NCBI GenBank assembly: GCA_963749875.1
Contig: CAVVOX010000008.1
Span: 104,689 to 168,688, forward strand
Source: JAHQVI01 sp963749875
GTDB taxonomy: Bacteria; Pseudomonadota; Alphaproteobacteria; Rhizobiales; Rhodomicrobiaceae
Reading direction: 5' to 3'
Length of the DNA stretch: 64,000 nucleotides
The notes beneath the pieces were generated by a model, which did no database searches, had not been told where the DNA came from, and saw only the letters and a list, made by a program, of their open reading frames with translations. A program made the position numbers and the translations under genes. Positions 27,652 to 36,548 of this stretch are shown here, piece after piece (the stretch's first letter is position 1; the number at the start of each line of letters is the position of its first letter).

Positions 27652-28231
27652 CGGCGAACTCCTCAGCTCATTGTGCCGGGCGCGTCAATCCCCACAACAA
27701 AGGCCCTCAGAACGCAAGATTTCCCCGCGGTGATAAACACCGCGGTTCTCCGCCCGTTCCGCGGGCGCGTCCCCCATTGGTCACATTATGGCCATGAACC
27801 TGAACCGCGTCTTTATCGTTTTTTGAGTATCATATTCTGGTGGCGTTTCACATCATACCGCGTACAAAACATGCAGGCTCCGTCGGCAAAAACGAAAAAG
27901 CCGATTGAATTGCAACAGTTGTCGCCGCGTTTGAATGTTTTGCCTTACATCCGGATGCTGACAGATCGGGTTTTGGCATCGGCGAAATTGCCGATGGATG
28001 TGGCCATAGAAACGCGCGTCGGAACATCACAAGCTTGTGACAGCCACCGCATCCGAGATAAGGCTTGGCCTTCGCGCATGAGCCCGGATGGACAGATCTG
28101 TCCGGTTGCGCCCGCCCTCCCGACAAAAAAGGGGGTTCATCGCCGCGAATGCAGGCATACATAAGAAATGAGAGAAACGGTGCGTTCCGATGTGCCCGCG
28201 CGCGGAGCAACAGCCGAAGCTGGAGACGAAT
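27652..28231. other. Long divergent intergenic region with a perfect hairpin
   Basis: This 580-bp region lies between the broken membrane-protein gene and the mrp-type gene. CCGCGGTG (27725-27732) and CACCGCGG (27738-27745) form a perfect 8-bp stem with a 5-nt loop. The rest holds no supported gene; a 419-codon frame crossing it is the complement of the broken gene plus noise. Confidence 0.4.
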
Positions 28232-29356
28232 ATGACTCCGACGCCGACCAAAGATCAAATCATTGCCGAGCTGAGCCGCGTTCCCGCCCCGGACGGAACG
28301 GTCGACATCGTCAGCAAAGGGCTGGTCTCGGAAATCGTCATTCAGAAGGGGAAGGTCTATTTCTCGATCGCCGTTCCGCCCGAGCGCGCAAAGGAATTGG
28401 AGCCGTTGCGCGCGCGTGCCGAGCGCGCCGCCGCAACCGTTCCGGGCGTCGAAGCGGTGATGGTCACGCTGACCGCCGACCGCGGCCCGAGCCGACCGGC
28501 CGCGCATGAGCGATCACCACGAGCTGAGACGGCGTCCGCCCGGGACCAGCTCGAGGGCGTGCGCGAGGTCAAGCACATCATTGCCGTCGCATCCGGCAAA
28601 GGCGGCGTCGGCAAATCGACGACGGCGGTCAACCTGGCCCTCGCCCTTCAGATGAACGGACTGAAGACAGGTCTGCTCGACGCCGACATTTACGGCCCGT
28701 CCATACCGCGTCTGATGGGCCTCAAAGGCAGGCCTGACCTCATCGAGGACAAGACTCTGAAGCCCATGGAGAATTACGGCGTCAAGACCATGTCGATCGG
28801 GTTTCTGATCGATGAGGAGACACCGATGATCTGGCGCGGGCCGATGGTGATCTCGGCGCTGACCCAGATGATGCGCGACGTCGCCTGGGGCGAACTCGAC
28901 ATTCTGGTGGTCGACATGCCGCCCGGAACCGGTGACGCGCAGCTCACCATGGCTCAGCAAGTCCCGCTTTCCGGCGCGGTGATCGTTTCCACGCCGCAGG
29001 ACCTGGCCCTGATCGATGCCCGCAAGGGCCTGAACATGTTCAGGAAGGTGAACGTGCCGCTGCTCGGGATCGTGGAGAATATGAGCTATTTCCTCTGCCC
29101 GAAATGCGGGGAGCGCTCCGAGATTTTCAGCCATGGAGGCGGACGGGCGGAAGCGGAGCGGATGGGCGTGCCGTTTCTCGGCGAGGTGCCGCTCGACATG
29201 GTGATACGGGAGACTTCGGATGGGGGTCATCCCGTCGTTGTCAGCCATCCCGAATTGCCGCATTCGCAGGTCTATCGCGACATCGCAGCGCGTATCTGGG
29301 CGACCGTTTCAGCCGGGGAGCAGCAGCGCACCGCACCGCGTATCGTCATGGAATGA
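28232..29356 (+). CDS. apbC: Mrp/ApbC iron-sulfur cluster carrier ATPase
   Basis: A 374-residue P-loop ATPase that carries Fe-S clusters to apoproteins. An N-terminal MIP18-like domain (residues 1-90, including IVSKGLVSEIVIQKGKVYF) precedes the deviant Walker A SGKGGVGKST (about 121-130), DADIYGPSIPRLMG and VVDMPPGTGDAQLT. The cluster-binding CPKC (cysteines near 289 and 292) follows ENMSYFL. All functional residues are present. The start MTPTPTKD is preferred because GGAGACG precedes it. The protein stands alone without isc or suf neighbours. Confidence 0.95.
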   Translation: MTPTPTKDQIIAELSRVPAPDGTVDIVSKGLVSEIVIQKGKVYFSIAVPPERAKELEPLRARAERAAATVPGVEAVMVTLTADRGPSRPAAHERSPRAETASARDQLEGVREVKHIIAVASGKGGVGKSTTAVNLALALQMNGLKTGLLDADIYGPSIPRLMGLKGRPDLIEDKTLKPMENYGVKTMSIGFLIDEETPMIWRGPMVISALTQMMRDVAWGELDILVVDMPPGTGDAQLTMAQQVPLSGAVIVSTPQDLALIDARKGLNMFRKVNVPLLGIVENMSYFLCPKCGERSEIFSHGGGRAEAERMGVPFLGEVPLDMVIRETSDGGHPVVVSHPELPHSQVYRDIAARIWATVSAGEQQRTAPRIVME

Positions 29357-29467
29357 GACGCCGTATGGATTAACCATATGGAATGGGTTGCGTGGTAAGG
29401 TCAGCGCATTCTTAAGGTTGCGTCGCTTAGGCGCTCCCGAATTCATGGCCTTGCCACCCCCGGCCAA

Positions 29468-29509
29468 AGCAGAGTTTCCAGCTCCCCATGAAGGTCTGGA
29501 AGCTCTGCT
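29468..29509. repeat. Long stem-loop between apbC and the TetR gene
   Basis: AGCAGAGTTTCCAG (29468-29481) and CTGGAAGCTCTGCT (29496-29509) form a 14-bp stem with a single G-T mismatch and a 14-nt loop. There is no T run, only TACTGTTGTCC afterwards. It could end the apbC transcript or be a small structured element. Confidence 0.45.
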
Positions 29510-29621
29510 TACTGTTGTCCTGAAGCCGCCGTTTTCTCGGCGCCTCTTACTCCATCGCCAATGTCGCGCCTGACGCAATGACGCGTGCAGCGCCAGCGAG
29601 AGTCATGTAAGACTTTCTAAC

Positions 29622-30269
29622 ATGAGCTGGTCCAAACACCGCCGCGGGGCGCCCGGTCGGCGCGGCTATCATCATGGAAACTTGCGGGAAGCGCTGATCT
29701 ACGGCGCACTCGATCTCATTGCCGAGAAGGGACCAGCGGGCTTTACGATCGCCGACGCCGCGCGCCTTGCCGGCGTCAGTCCGGCCGCGCCCTATCGTCA
29801 TTTTCGCGACCGCGACGATCTGATGGCGGACGTTGCGCGTATCGGCTTCGAGGAATTCGCAAGCCGGCTGGAAAAGGCCTGGAACGAGGGAAAGCCGAAC
29901 CAGATACGGGCATTCGAAAATCTCGGAAAAGCCTATCTCGCCTTTGCGCGCGAGGAGCCCGCCTTCTACACGGCGATGTTCGAAGCCGGGACGCCGGTCG
30001 GCAGCACGCCTGAATTGCGCCAGGCCGCGGATCGCGGATTCGATGTGCTGCGCCGGGCCGCCGAAGCGCTTTGCGAAACGCTGCCGAAGGAAAGACGCCC
30101 GCCCGCTCTGATGATGGCCCTGCATATCTGGGCGATGTCGCACGGCATCGCCTCGCTGTTCGGGCGCAAGGAGAGCCGCAAGATACCGATGTCCCCGGAG
30201 GAACTGCTGGAGGCGGGACTCCTGGTCTACCTTCAGGGGCTCGGCATCCACGAGACCGGCGCCGCGTAA
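29622..30269 (+). CDS. TetR/AcrR-family transcriptional regulator
   Basis: A 215-residue repressor-type protein. The DNA-binding helix-turn-helix occupies about residues 20-70 (ALDLIAEKGPAGFTIADAAR, AGVSPAAPYRHFRDRDDLMA). The C-terminal ligand domain has WAMSHGIASLFG, the WHG-type motif of the TetR_C_33 group. The ligand and target are unknown. It converges with a RidA-family gene 33 bp away. Confidence 0.9.
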   Translation: MSWSKHRRGAPGRRGYHHGNLREALIYGALDLIAEKGPAGFTIADAARLAGVSPAAPYRHFRDRDDLMADVARIGFEEFASRLEKAWNEGKPNQIRAFENLGKAYLAFAREEPAFYTAMFEAGTPVGSTPELRQAADRGFDVLRRAAEALCETLPKERRPPALMMALHIWAMSHGIASLFGRKESRKIPMSPEELLEAGLLVYLQGLGIHETGAA

Positions 30270-30302
30270 TAAATGGCGGTCCCGCCGACCGGCCGCATCA
30301 GC

Positions 30303-30689
30303 TCACGAGATCACCGCATCGGCCTCGATCTCGACGAGCCACTCCGGTTCGATAAACCTCGACACCTGAACGAAGGTCGAAGCCGGCCGGATGGCGCCGA
30401 AAAACACGCCATGGGCGCGCGCCGCTTCCCGCCAGTTGGAGATGTCGGTCAGCATGACGCGCGTTCGGATGACGTCCTCGATCCCGGCGCCGGCGTTCTC
30501 GAGTGCGAGCTTGATGATTTCGAGACAGCGGATCGTCTGGCCGTGAAGATCGCCGACAGCGGCGGTCCCGCCATTCTCGGCGATCGGCGCCGTGCCCGAC
30601 ACGGCAATGATGGAGCCGACACGCACGGCTCGGCTGAAGCCGATTTCCGGCTCCAGATAGGCCCCCGAACTTACGAGCTTTCTGGTCAT
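30303..30689 (-). CDS. RidA/YjgF-family protein
   Basis: A 128-residue protein, the usual RidA length, starting MTRKLVSSGAYLEPEIGFSR. The fold is recognisable from AVRVGSIIAVSGTAPIAENG, the central DLHGQTIRCLEIIKLALENA and RTRVMLTDISNW, in which the arginine of RTR is the expected imine-binding residue. Family members hydrolyse reactive enamine/imine intermediates, although many paralogues are uncharacterised. The frame is open 44 codons further upstream but family length supports the chosen start. Confidence 0.9.
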   Translation of the reverse strand: MTRKLVSSGAYLEPEIGFSRAVRVGSIIAVSGTAPIAENGGTAAVGDLHGQTIRCLEIIKLALENAGAGIEDVIRTRVMLTDISNWREAARAHGVFFGAIRPASTFVQVSRFIEPEWLVEIEADAVIS

Positions 30690-30823
30690 CTCCACACAAA
30701 GCCACCATATCGCAGATGGGACGCAGCTAAATCGCACATTTGCAGCCGGGACAAGCCCTGCCGCACAAAAAATGCGGCGCCTCGATGGGGACGTCTTGAC
30801 AAGCCAGAGCGCCTGGCACATTT

Positions 30824-30848
30824 ATGTGAATGTAACTAACATTTACAT
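30824..30848. promoter_or_regulatory. Candidate operator upstream of the DUF2852 gene
   Basis: ATGTGAATGT (30824-30833) and ACATTTACAT (30839-30848) are inverted repeats with one mismatch and a 5-nt spacer. They lie 9 bp before the start codon, and a TTGACA sits at 30796. The placement suits a repressor site over the promoter and leader. No regulator can be named. Confidence 0.35.
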
Positions 30849-30857
30849 GAGGGTCTG

Positions 30858-31271
30858 ATGGTTATCGTCGACAAGCTTGACGAATTTGGTAAGCCGGCCT
30901 GGATCACTGTCATGGTGCTGGGCTTCATCATTTTCTGGCCCATCGGACTGGCAGTTTTGGGCTATATGATATGGAGTGGACGCATGGGATGTGGACGAGG
31001 TCAGTGGGGCCGCTGGCAGGGTGAAAAATGGGGCCGCTTCGAGCGCAGACGCCGCTGGGGCGCGCACCCCTATGACAGTGGCAACAGCGCGTTCGAAGAG
31101 TACAAGGCCGAAACGCTGCGCAGGCTCGAGGACGAGCAGCAGGAATTTTTGGAGTTTCTGCGCAAGCTGCGCGAGTTGAAGGACAGAGCCGAATTCGACC
31201 AGTTCATGGCTGAGCGGCGCAACCGTCCGCAGACGCCGCCGGATGCACCGACACAAGAATCCCCGGCTTAA
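30858..31271 (+). CDS. DUF2852 membrane protein
   Basis: A 137-residue protein starting MVIVDKLDEFGKPAWITVMV with one membrane segment at about residues 15-38 (WITVMVLGFIIFWPIGLAVL). A glycine/tryptophan/arginine-rich stretch follows (GCGRGQWGRWQGEKWGRFER) and then a charged helix containing FEEYKAETLRRLEDEQQEF. This architecture is typical of DUF2852, a family of unknown function widespread in Rhizobiales. A strong terminator follows 31 bp after the stop codon, so it is probably transcribed alone. Confidence 0.88.
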   Translation: MVIVDKLDEFGKPAWITVMVLGFIIFWPIGLAVLGYMIWSGRMGCGRGQWGRWQGEKWGRFERRRRWGAHPYDSGNSAFEEYKAETLRRLEDEQQEFLEFLRKLRELKDRAEFDQFMAERRNRPQTPPDAPTQESPA

Positions 31272-31302
31272 CCAGGCAATTCTTCCTGCCTCCCCCTGAA
31301 GG

Positions 31303-31333
31303 CGCGGCAGCCAGCCAAGGCTGCCGCGTTTTT
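31303..31333 (+). terminator. Rho-independent terminator after the DUF2852 gene
   Basis: CGCGGCAGCC (31303-31312) and GGCTGCCGCG (31319-31328) make a perfect 10-bp stem with a 6-nt loop, followed by TTTTT. Confidence 0.92.
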
Positions 31334-31557
31334 GTATGGCCGGGCGAGAGGGCTGCCTTCCGCCGCAGGCGGGCGCAATGCGGCTTGTCCTTGCCGTGGA
31401 GACAAATCTCTGTCGTAAAGATAGATAGATGCGGGTTTGCAGCCGGACACGAAGCTGGTGGCCGCGCGAGCGATCCCGCGCCCTGCGGTGCCGCCGACTC
31501 GTTAACGATGCGTAAACCCAGGCGCGCTATGAAACACTCAAGCGATGGATTTTAGTT

Positions 31558-32214
31558 ATGAAGTTCTTCATCGACACAGCCGATATGGAACAGATCCGGG
31601 CGCTGACGGCGACCGGGCTGGTCGACGGCGTGACCACGAATCCTTCACTCATCGCGAAGTCCGAGCGGAACTTCATCGAAGCGGTGGCCGAAATCTGCTC
31701 GCTGGTCGAAGGGCCGGTCAGCGCCGAAGTCGCCGCGACCGACACGGAGACCATGATCGCCGAAGGCCGGCGCCTGGCCGAGATCGCCGGGAACGTCGCC
31801 GTCAAGGTGCCGCTGACCTGGGACGGGCTCAAAGCCTGCCGGGCGCTGAGCGGCGAAGGCACGATGGTCAACGTGACGCTTTGTTTTTCCGCAAATCAGG
31901 CGCTGCTCGCCGCGAAGGCCGGCGCCACATTCGTTTCGCCCTTCATCGGGCGGCTGGACGATGTCGGGCAGGATGGCATTGGGCTGATCCGTGAGATCCG
32001 GCAGATCTACGACAATTACCCGGAGCTGAGGACGCAAATTCTTGCCGCCTCGATCCGCCATACGCGCCACGTCACCGACAGCGCGCTTGCGGGCGCCGAT
32101 GTCGCGACGGTTCCGCCGGCCGTCCTGCGCCAGCTCGTATCTCATCCGCTGACGGATAAAGGTCTGGAGCTGTTCCTCGCCGACTGGGCCAAGACCGGCC
32201 AGAGCATTCTCTGA
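31558..32214 (+). CDS. fsa: Transaldolase-like fructose-6-phosphate aldolase
   Basis: A 218-residue class I aldolase of the small transaldolase (FSA/TalC) group, acting in the pentose phosphate network. It starts MKFFIDTADMEQIRAL and carries the family motifs GVTTNPSLIAKSERNF and NVAVKVPLTWDGLKA, whose VKVP lysine is the Schiff-base residue. FVSPFIGRLDDVGQDG and the end HPLTDKGLELFLADW complete the family pattern. Many alphaproteobacterial members are true transaldolases rather than FSAs. It lies 99 bp upstream of xerC. Confidence 0.94.
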   Translation: MKFFIDTADMEQIRALTATGLVDGVTTNPSLIAKSERNFIEAVAEICSLVEGPVSAEVAATDTETMIAEGRRLAEIAGNVAVKVPLTWDGLKACRALSGEGTMVNVTLCFSANQALLAAKAGATFVSPFIGRLDDVGQDGIGLIREIRQIYDNYPELRTQILAASIRHTRHVTDSALAGADVATVPPAVLRQLVSHPLTDKGLELFLADWAKTGQSIL

Positions 32215-32313
32215 GGGCGTGATGGGTCAGGCGGGCGGCATATTTCCATATTCTGTTGCCCGGCTTGACCGCGAGGCGGCCGCGGATCGCCGCCCCTATC
32301 GCGGGCGGATCAA

Positions 32314-33309
32314 ATGACCGGCCGGGACGAAAATCCGGCGCCGCTCCCCGCGGCACCGGATGCGCTGCAAGCGTTCAACGCCTGGCTCGGCTTTCTTGCC
32401 CGAGAGCGCGGCTATACCGTGAACACGCTGAACGCTTATGAGCGCGATGCGCGCCAGCTCTTCATCTTTCTGGCCGGGCACATCGGCGCGCCCGTGTCGA
32501 TCGGCGATCTCAATCGGCTCACGCCACAAGACATGCGCGCTTTCATGGCTTCGCGGCGGACGATCGGCACATGCAGCCGTAGCTTATCTCGCAGCATTTC
32601 AGCCTTGCGCTCATTCTTCCACTTCCTGGAAAGGGCCGAGCTCCTGAAAAACAAGGCCGTTCTGGCAATGGCGCTGCCGAAAGTCCCGCTCTCACTTCCC
32701 AAGCCGCTGACCGCGCGGAAAACCGAGGACGTGCTGGCGGAGAGCAGCGACTCCTATAAGCGCGGTCAGCCGCGATGGATCGGTGCGCGGGACAATGCGG
32801 CGCTCCTCCTCCTTTACGGTGCGGGGCTCCGAATTTCGGAGGCGCTGTCCGTCCTGCGACGCGATGCGCCTTTGCCGTCGCGCGACATTTTGCGGGTCAA
32901 AGGCAAGGGCGGCAAGGAACGCATCGTTCCCGTGCTCCCGGCAATCCAGCAGGCGGTCGAGCGCTATGTTGCGCTCTGCCCTTTCAATCTCGCTCCTGAC
33001 GGGCCGCTTTTCGTCGGCGCCAAAGGCGGAAGGCTGTCGCCGCGCATCCTGCAATTGCTGATCGCCCGGATGCGCGACGCCGTCGGCCTGCCTGAAACCG
33101 CGACACCGCACGCCCTGCGGCATTCCTTCGCGACGCATCTCCTCGGCAATGGCGCCGACCTGCGCTCGATCCAGGAATTGCTGGGGCATGCCAGCCTGTC
33201 CACGACGCAGATCTACACCGAAGTCGATCGCGAAGCCCTTCTTCGGACCTATGACCGCGCACATCCGCGCGCGGCCAACCGGCCGCCTGCCAGAGCTAAA
33301 GACCTGTGA
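32314..33309 (+). CDS. xerC: Tyrosine recombinase XerC
   Basis: A 331-residue recombinase that resolves chromosome dimers at dif together with XerD. The N-terminal core-binding domain (ARERGYTVNTLNAYERDARQ) is followed by a complete catalytic set: Arg near 173 in YGAGLRISEAL, Lys near 198 in VKGKGGKERIVP, His-xx-Arg in HALRHSFATHLL (266 and 269), His near 292 in LGHASLSTTQIY and the nucleophile Tyr near 301. It is in a housekeeping neighbourhood with no phage or integron features, so a resident Xer protein is more likely than an integrase. Confidence 0.94.
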   Translation: MTGRDENPAPLPAAPDALQAFNAWLGFLARERGYTVNTLNAYERDARQLFIFLAGHIGAPVSIGDLNRLTPQDMRAFMASRRTIGTCSRSLSRSISALRSFFHFLERAELLKNKAVLAMALPKVPLSLPKPLTARKTEDVLAESSDSYKRGQPRWIGARDNAALLLLYGAGLRISEALSVLRRDAPLPSRDILRVKGKGGKERIVPVLPAIQQAVERYVALCPFNLAPDGPLFVGAKGGRLSPRILQLLIARMRDAVGLPETATPHALRHSFATHLLGNGADLRSIQELLGHASLSTTQIYTEVDREALLRTYDRAHPRAANRPPARAKDL

Positions 33310-33481
33310 AAACTGTGCCGAGCCAAAGGAGAACATAGGCGATCAGAAGCGCCTCGAACCCATGGCCCGCGAGGATCGGCGAAATGACGGGAATGCCGAT
33401 ACCGGCGTACGTCATCAGGATTACGATGACAGCCAGAATGGTGGAAATCAGCCAAATTGCGAAAGTCGGCCTGGATAACAT
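33296..33481 (-). CDS. Small two-helix membrane protein
   Basis: A 61-residue protein starting MLSRPTFAIWLISTILAVIV, with hydrophobic helices at about residues 8-28 and 40-58 (EALLIAYVLLWLGTVFTGL). The ATG is preceded by AGGAGGT, a near-perfect ribosome site, which makes a real gene likely despite the size. Its 3' end overlaps that of xerC by 14 bp, convergent. Function is unknown. Confidence 0.72.
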   Translation of the reverse strand: MLSRPTFAIWLISTILAVIVILMTYAGIGIPVISPILAGHGFEALLIAYVLLWLGTVFTGL

Positions 33482-33554
33482 TCTCTGACCTCCTCTTCAG
33501 AGTTCGGGTGGAGGATGCGAGCAAAGCCGGCCCGCGCCTCGTACCGCTGCACGA

Positions 33555-33662
33555 CTAGCGCAACGCGCGTCCAAATGGACGCGGGAGCAGTTGCACTCGC
33601 CTTTTGAAATAGATCGACTTGACCTCGTCCAAGTGATTCCACTTGAACGAGGGTTCATCTAG
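33555..33662. repeat. CTAG-bounded composite palindrome, copy C
   Basis: 108 bp, from CTAGCGCAACGCGCGTCC to GTTCATCTAG. The first module is reduced to GCGTCCaaatGGACGC and lacks the inner GTCCCCGC stem of copies A and B. The second module keeps the left arm (GACCTCGTCCAAGTG) but its right arm is shortened to CACTTGAACGAGGG. It lies between the small membrane protein and the MFS gene. Confidence 0.78.
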
Positions 33663-33800
33663 GCTACCATCAAACACGCAAATTGCCTCACAATTTCCGG
33701 CGCCTAGCGCGGGATCAGCCGACGCGGCCCATGGCGGGTTTCCTTGCGTCTGCGCGGGCGTCACCCCGCCCTACGTGGCCAAGATCCGCCGCCCCAGCCC

Positions 33801-33832
33801 GTAGGATGGGTTGAGTTTTGCCAAACCCATCA
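33801..33832. repeat. Short dispersed repeat GTAGGATGGGTTGAG...CAAACCCATC
   Basis: GATGGGTT and AACCCATC arms enclose a short loop. Nearly the same unit, GTAGGATGGGTTGAG followed by GAAACCCATC, occurs at 61204-61234. Similar units are familiar as dispersed intergenic repeats in proteobacteria. Confidence 0.55.
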
Positions 33833-33855
33833 CCCCGACGCACCGTCGCAAATTT

Positions 33856-35133
33856 CTAGCGAGGCTCGTCCGCGAGATCCGCGTCGTCCTCGCCTTGACC
33901 GCCGGCATGCGCCTCGGGAAGGGTCAGCTCAAAAGCAGCCGAAGTCGTGGTGACGGGCAGGTCCTCATAAATGACGCGCTCCTCCGAGGGCGAAGCCGGG
34001 CGTTGCGTCATCCGATAAACGATCGCGAGCGCGATCAGCCCGTGGATCCCGGCCGTGTAGAGGAAAAGGCTTCCGTGGCCGAACTCCTCCTTGAGGATCG
34101 AGGCGAAGATCGGACCGAAAATCGCGCCCGTGCTGAATAGCAGAAGCAGACTGGCGCTGACATTGACGGCCTCCTCCGGCTCGGCCAGGTCGTTGGCGTG
34201 AGCGAAGGAGATCCAATAGATGGGCAGCATGAAAACGCCGAAAAATGCGGCCAGGGTCAACTTGATCTCCGTTGCCGCCTCCGTTGCCGCGAAGAGGAAC
34301 AGGCCGGTCAGGGCGGCGCCAATGCTCAGTCCGATCAGAATCCGGCGGCGGTCCACCTTGTCCGAAATTCGCCCGATCGGCCATTGAGCGATTGCGCCGC
34401 CGAGGACGGCGAGGCTGACGAATACCGCAATGAGCCCCGGCGGCAAGCCGCTCTCACGCGCATAGATCGGGCTCAGCGACCAGAATGCGCCATTCGCGAG
34501 ACCCGCTCCCAGGCATCCGGCCACCGCGGCGGGCGAAACGTGATAGATCTGACGCAGGCGGAAGCGTGGACGAAGCGGCGGCGCGGGCGGCTGCGACAAG
34601 GTCAGGGAAAGCGGTACGGCGGCGAATGCGCATAAGATCGCAACCAGGGAAAACAGCCGGAAATTGTCCGGCTGCGCGAGATTGGTGAGCTGCTGGCCGA
34701 CCGTGAGCGAGGCAAAATTGATTATCGCGTAGGTGCTCATGACCCGGCCGCGATTGGTGTTCGACGCCACGCTGGTCAGCCAGCTCTCCACGACGTTCAT
34801 GATGCCCGCAAAGCATATGCCGGTGAGGAAGCGAAACACCCACCAAAGGTGCGGATCAGGCTGCATGGCCTCAAGAAGCGGGGACGTGGTCGCGACGGCG
34901 GCAAACAGGAGAAAGGCGCGAATATGTCCGACCCGCGTGATGATGCGCGGGCCGGTCACGCAACCGAATGTCAGCCCTCCATAATAGGCCGCGCCGAGGA
35001 TGCCGATCTCGATCGTGGAGAATTGCTCGATCGAGCCGCGTAATGGCAGCAGCACGCCTTCAAGGCCGTTTGCCATGAGAATGATCGCGGCACTGAGAAG
35101 GAGAGCCGTAATCGGCCTAATGATTGCGGTCAT
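33856..35133 (-). CDS. MFS transporter
   Basis: A 425-residue major facilitator with about twelve membrane segments. The first is TALLLSAAIILMANGLEGVL. Between the second and third is the loop GPRIITRVGHIRAF, a degenerate form of the MFS loop motif, and the mirrored loop in the second half is WPIGRISDKVDRRRILIG. The acidic C-terminal tail (residues about 385-425) is cytoplasmic. The substrate is unknown; the closest look is to the YcaD-like group. The start MTAIIRPITA is chosen because membrane segments follow at once; the open frame extends 42 codons upstream. Confidence 0.88.
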   Translation of the reverse strand: MTAIIRPITALLLSAAIILMANGLEGVLLPLRGSIEQFSTIEIGILGAAYYGGLTFGCVTGPRIITRVGHIRAFLLFAAVATTSPLLEAMQPDPHLWWVFRFLTGICFAGIMNVVESWLTSVASNTNRGRVMSTYAIINFASLTVGQQLTNLAQPDNFRLFSLVAILCAFAAVPLSLTLSQPPAPPLRPRFRLRQIYHVSPAAVAGCLGAGLANGAFWSLSPIYARESGLPPGLIAVFVSLAVLGGAIAQWPIGRISDKVDRRRILIGLSIGAALTGLFLFAATEAATEIKLTLAAFFGVFMLPIYWISFAHANDLAEPEEAVNVSASLLLLFSTGAIFGPIFASILKEEFGHGSLFLYTAGIHGLIALAIVYRMTQRPASPSEERVIYEDLPVTTTSAAFELTLPEAHAGGQGEDDADLADEPR

Positions 35134-35442
35134 GAGATCCGTGCCGAGAGGCTTTGCCCGGCGCTCAATTGCATATACGTATTGACTTTTCAACGCCCGC
35201 GTTAACGGACGCCGGCTTAAGGAGGCATTAAGACAGCGAGCGATCCGGTTCGAGTCCAAAATTCATTTCTGGGGAAGCGAGATGTAAAAGTCGCGCCCCG
35301 TCGAACCGCGCCGGAATGGCTGCGTGCAGTCCTTCTGCAGATCAAAGCCCGATCTATTCTATCGCTCAACTCCAATGCTCAGCCCTGTTTTGCCACGATT
35401 ACCGTTCATTCTGGCATTGCCGGAGGAGAGGATGGTGGAGCA
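35134..35442. other. Divergent region between MFS gene and hemS-type gene
   Basis: 309 bp presumably holding promoters for both genes. TTGACTTTTCAACGCCCGCG near 35182 is -35-like. I looked for an iron-responsive box of the Irr or RirA type in front of the hemin gene and could not identify one with confidence. Confidence 0.3.
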
Positions 35443-36531
35443 ATGCTCGATGAAAAGATGCGGGGCGATGTGGGGTCAACCGGGGCCGATAGGCGTCTGT
35501 CGGGCGCAGAATTGAGCGCGGCCTTTCGGACGCTGAAGGAGCGTGTTCCGGCAATTCGGACGCGAGATGCGGCACGCGAGCTTGGCGTCACCGAAGCGGA
35601 GCTGGTTGCTTGCCGGGTCGGCGAGGGCGTCATCCGCCTTGAGCCCGATTTTGCCGAAATCCTCCGCGCCATGCCCAGGGTCGGCGAGGTCATGGTTCTG
35701 ACGCGGAACGAGCACTGCGTTCACGAGCGGCATGGCCGCTTCGACCGCGTGGCGATCGGGCCAGGTCACGGCGCCGTCCTCAACCATGAGATCGATCTGC
35801 GCCTTCATCTGAGCCATTGGCGTTACGGATTCATGCTGTCGGAGCATGCCGCCCCAGGACTGCGCACGAGTTTGCAATTTTTCGGCATCGATGGGACCGC
35901 CGTCCATAAGATCTATCTGACGGGCGAGACTAACCGGACTGCCTTCGACAATCTCATTCAGCGCTTTAGAAGCCGCGAGCAGCGCCCCGAGATTACGGTC
36001 GCACCGCTTCCGCCGCGCCGGCCCGACCGCCCCGACAGCGAGATCGACAGGGCGAACCTTCATCGGCACTGGAGCGCGGATCAAGACCCGCATGACTTCT
36101 TTCGTCTGCTCGATGAGAGCGGCATAAGCCGGTCGCAGGCCGTGCGCCTTGCAGAGCCCGAATTCGCTTGGCAGGTCGAGCCGGTCGCGCTGCGGCAAAT
36201 GCTTGAGGCGGTGGCGGAGGCGCGAACGTCGATCATATGCATCGTCGGCAATGCGGGTTGCACGCAGGTCCATACCGGCGTCGTCGAGACGATCCGGGCC
36301 GTGGGCCCATGGTTCAACATTCTTGATCCGCGCTTCAATCTGCATCTGCGGGAAGACGCAATTCATCAGGCATGGATCGTCCGAAAGCTGACAGCGGAGG
36401 GTCTCGCCACCTCGTTCGAGCTGTTCGATAAAGACGGCTTCTGCTTTGTGCAGGTCTTCGGCGAGCGTAGGCCGGGAATGCCGGAATCGGAGACATGGCG
36501 CGACATCGTAGCCGCCCTGCCACGCATCTGA
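35443..36531 (+). CDS. hemS: Hemin-degrading factor, HemS/HmuS family
   Basis: A 362-residue cytoplasmic heme-binding protein of the HemS/ChuS/HmuS family, which handles or degrades imported heme. The two-lobed build is visible: each half has a matching region, MVLTRNEHCVHERHGRFDRV in the first and TSIICIVGNAGCTQVHTGVV in the second. Each is followed by a conserved segment, VLNHEIDLRLHLSHWRYGFM and FNLHLREDAIHQAWIVRKL. Length fits the family. GGAG lies 5 nt before the chosen ATG. No heme receptor or ABC transporter genes flank it, unlike most hmu loci. Confidence 0.9.
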   Translation: MLDEKMRGDVGSTGADRRLSGAELSAAFRTLKERVPAIRTRDAARELGVTEAELVACRVGEGVIRLEPDFAEILRAMPRVGEVMVLTRNEHCVHERHGRFDRVAIGPGHGAVLNHEIDLRLHLSHWRYGFMLSEHAAPGLRTSLQFFGIDGTAVHKIYLTGETNRTAFDNLIQRFRSREQRPEITVAPLPPRRPDRPDSEIDRANLHRHWSADQDPHDFFRLLDESGISRSQAVRLAEPEFAWQVEPVALRQMLEAVAEARTSIICIVGNAGCTQVHTGVVETIRAVGPWFNILDPRFNLHLREDAIHQAWIVRKLTAEGLATSFELFDKDGFCFVQVFGERRPGMPESETWRDIVAALPRI

Positions 36532-36548
36532 TTCCGGTCCGCACACGC

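Noticed and set aside
26905..28164. 419-codon open frame on the plus strand
   Set aside because: It runs antisense to the broken membrane-protein gene and through intergenic DNA, with no recognisable domain.
32314..33309. Phage or genomic-island integrase
   Set aside because: The tyrosine recombinase has the length and catalytic spacing of XerC and lies among housekeeping genes. No tRNA attachment repeat or phage gene is near.
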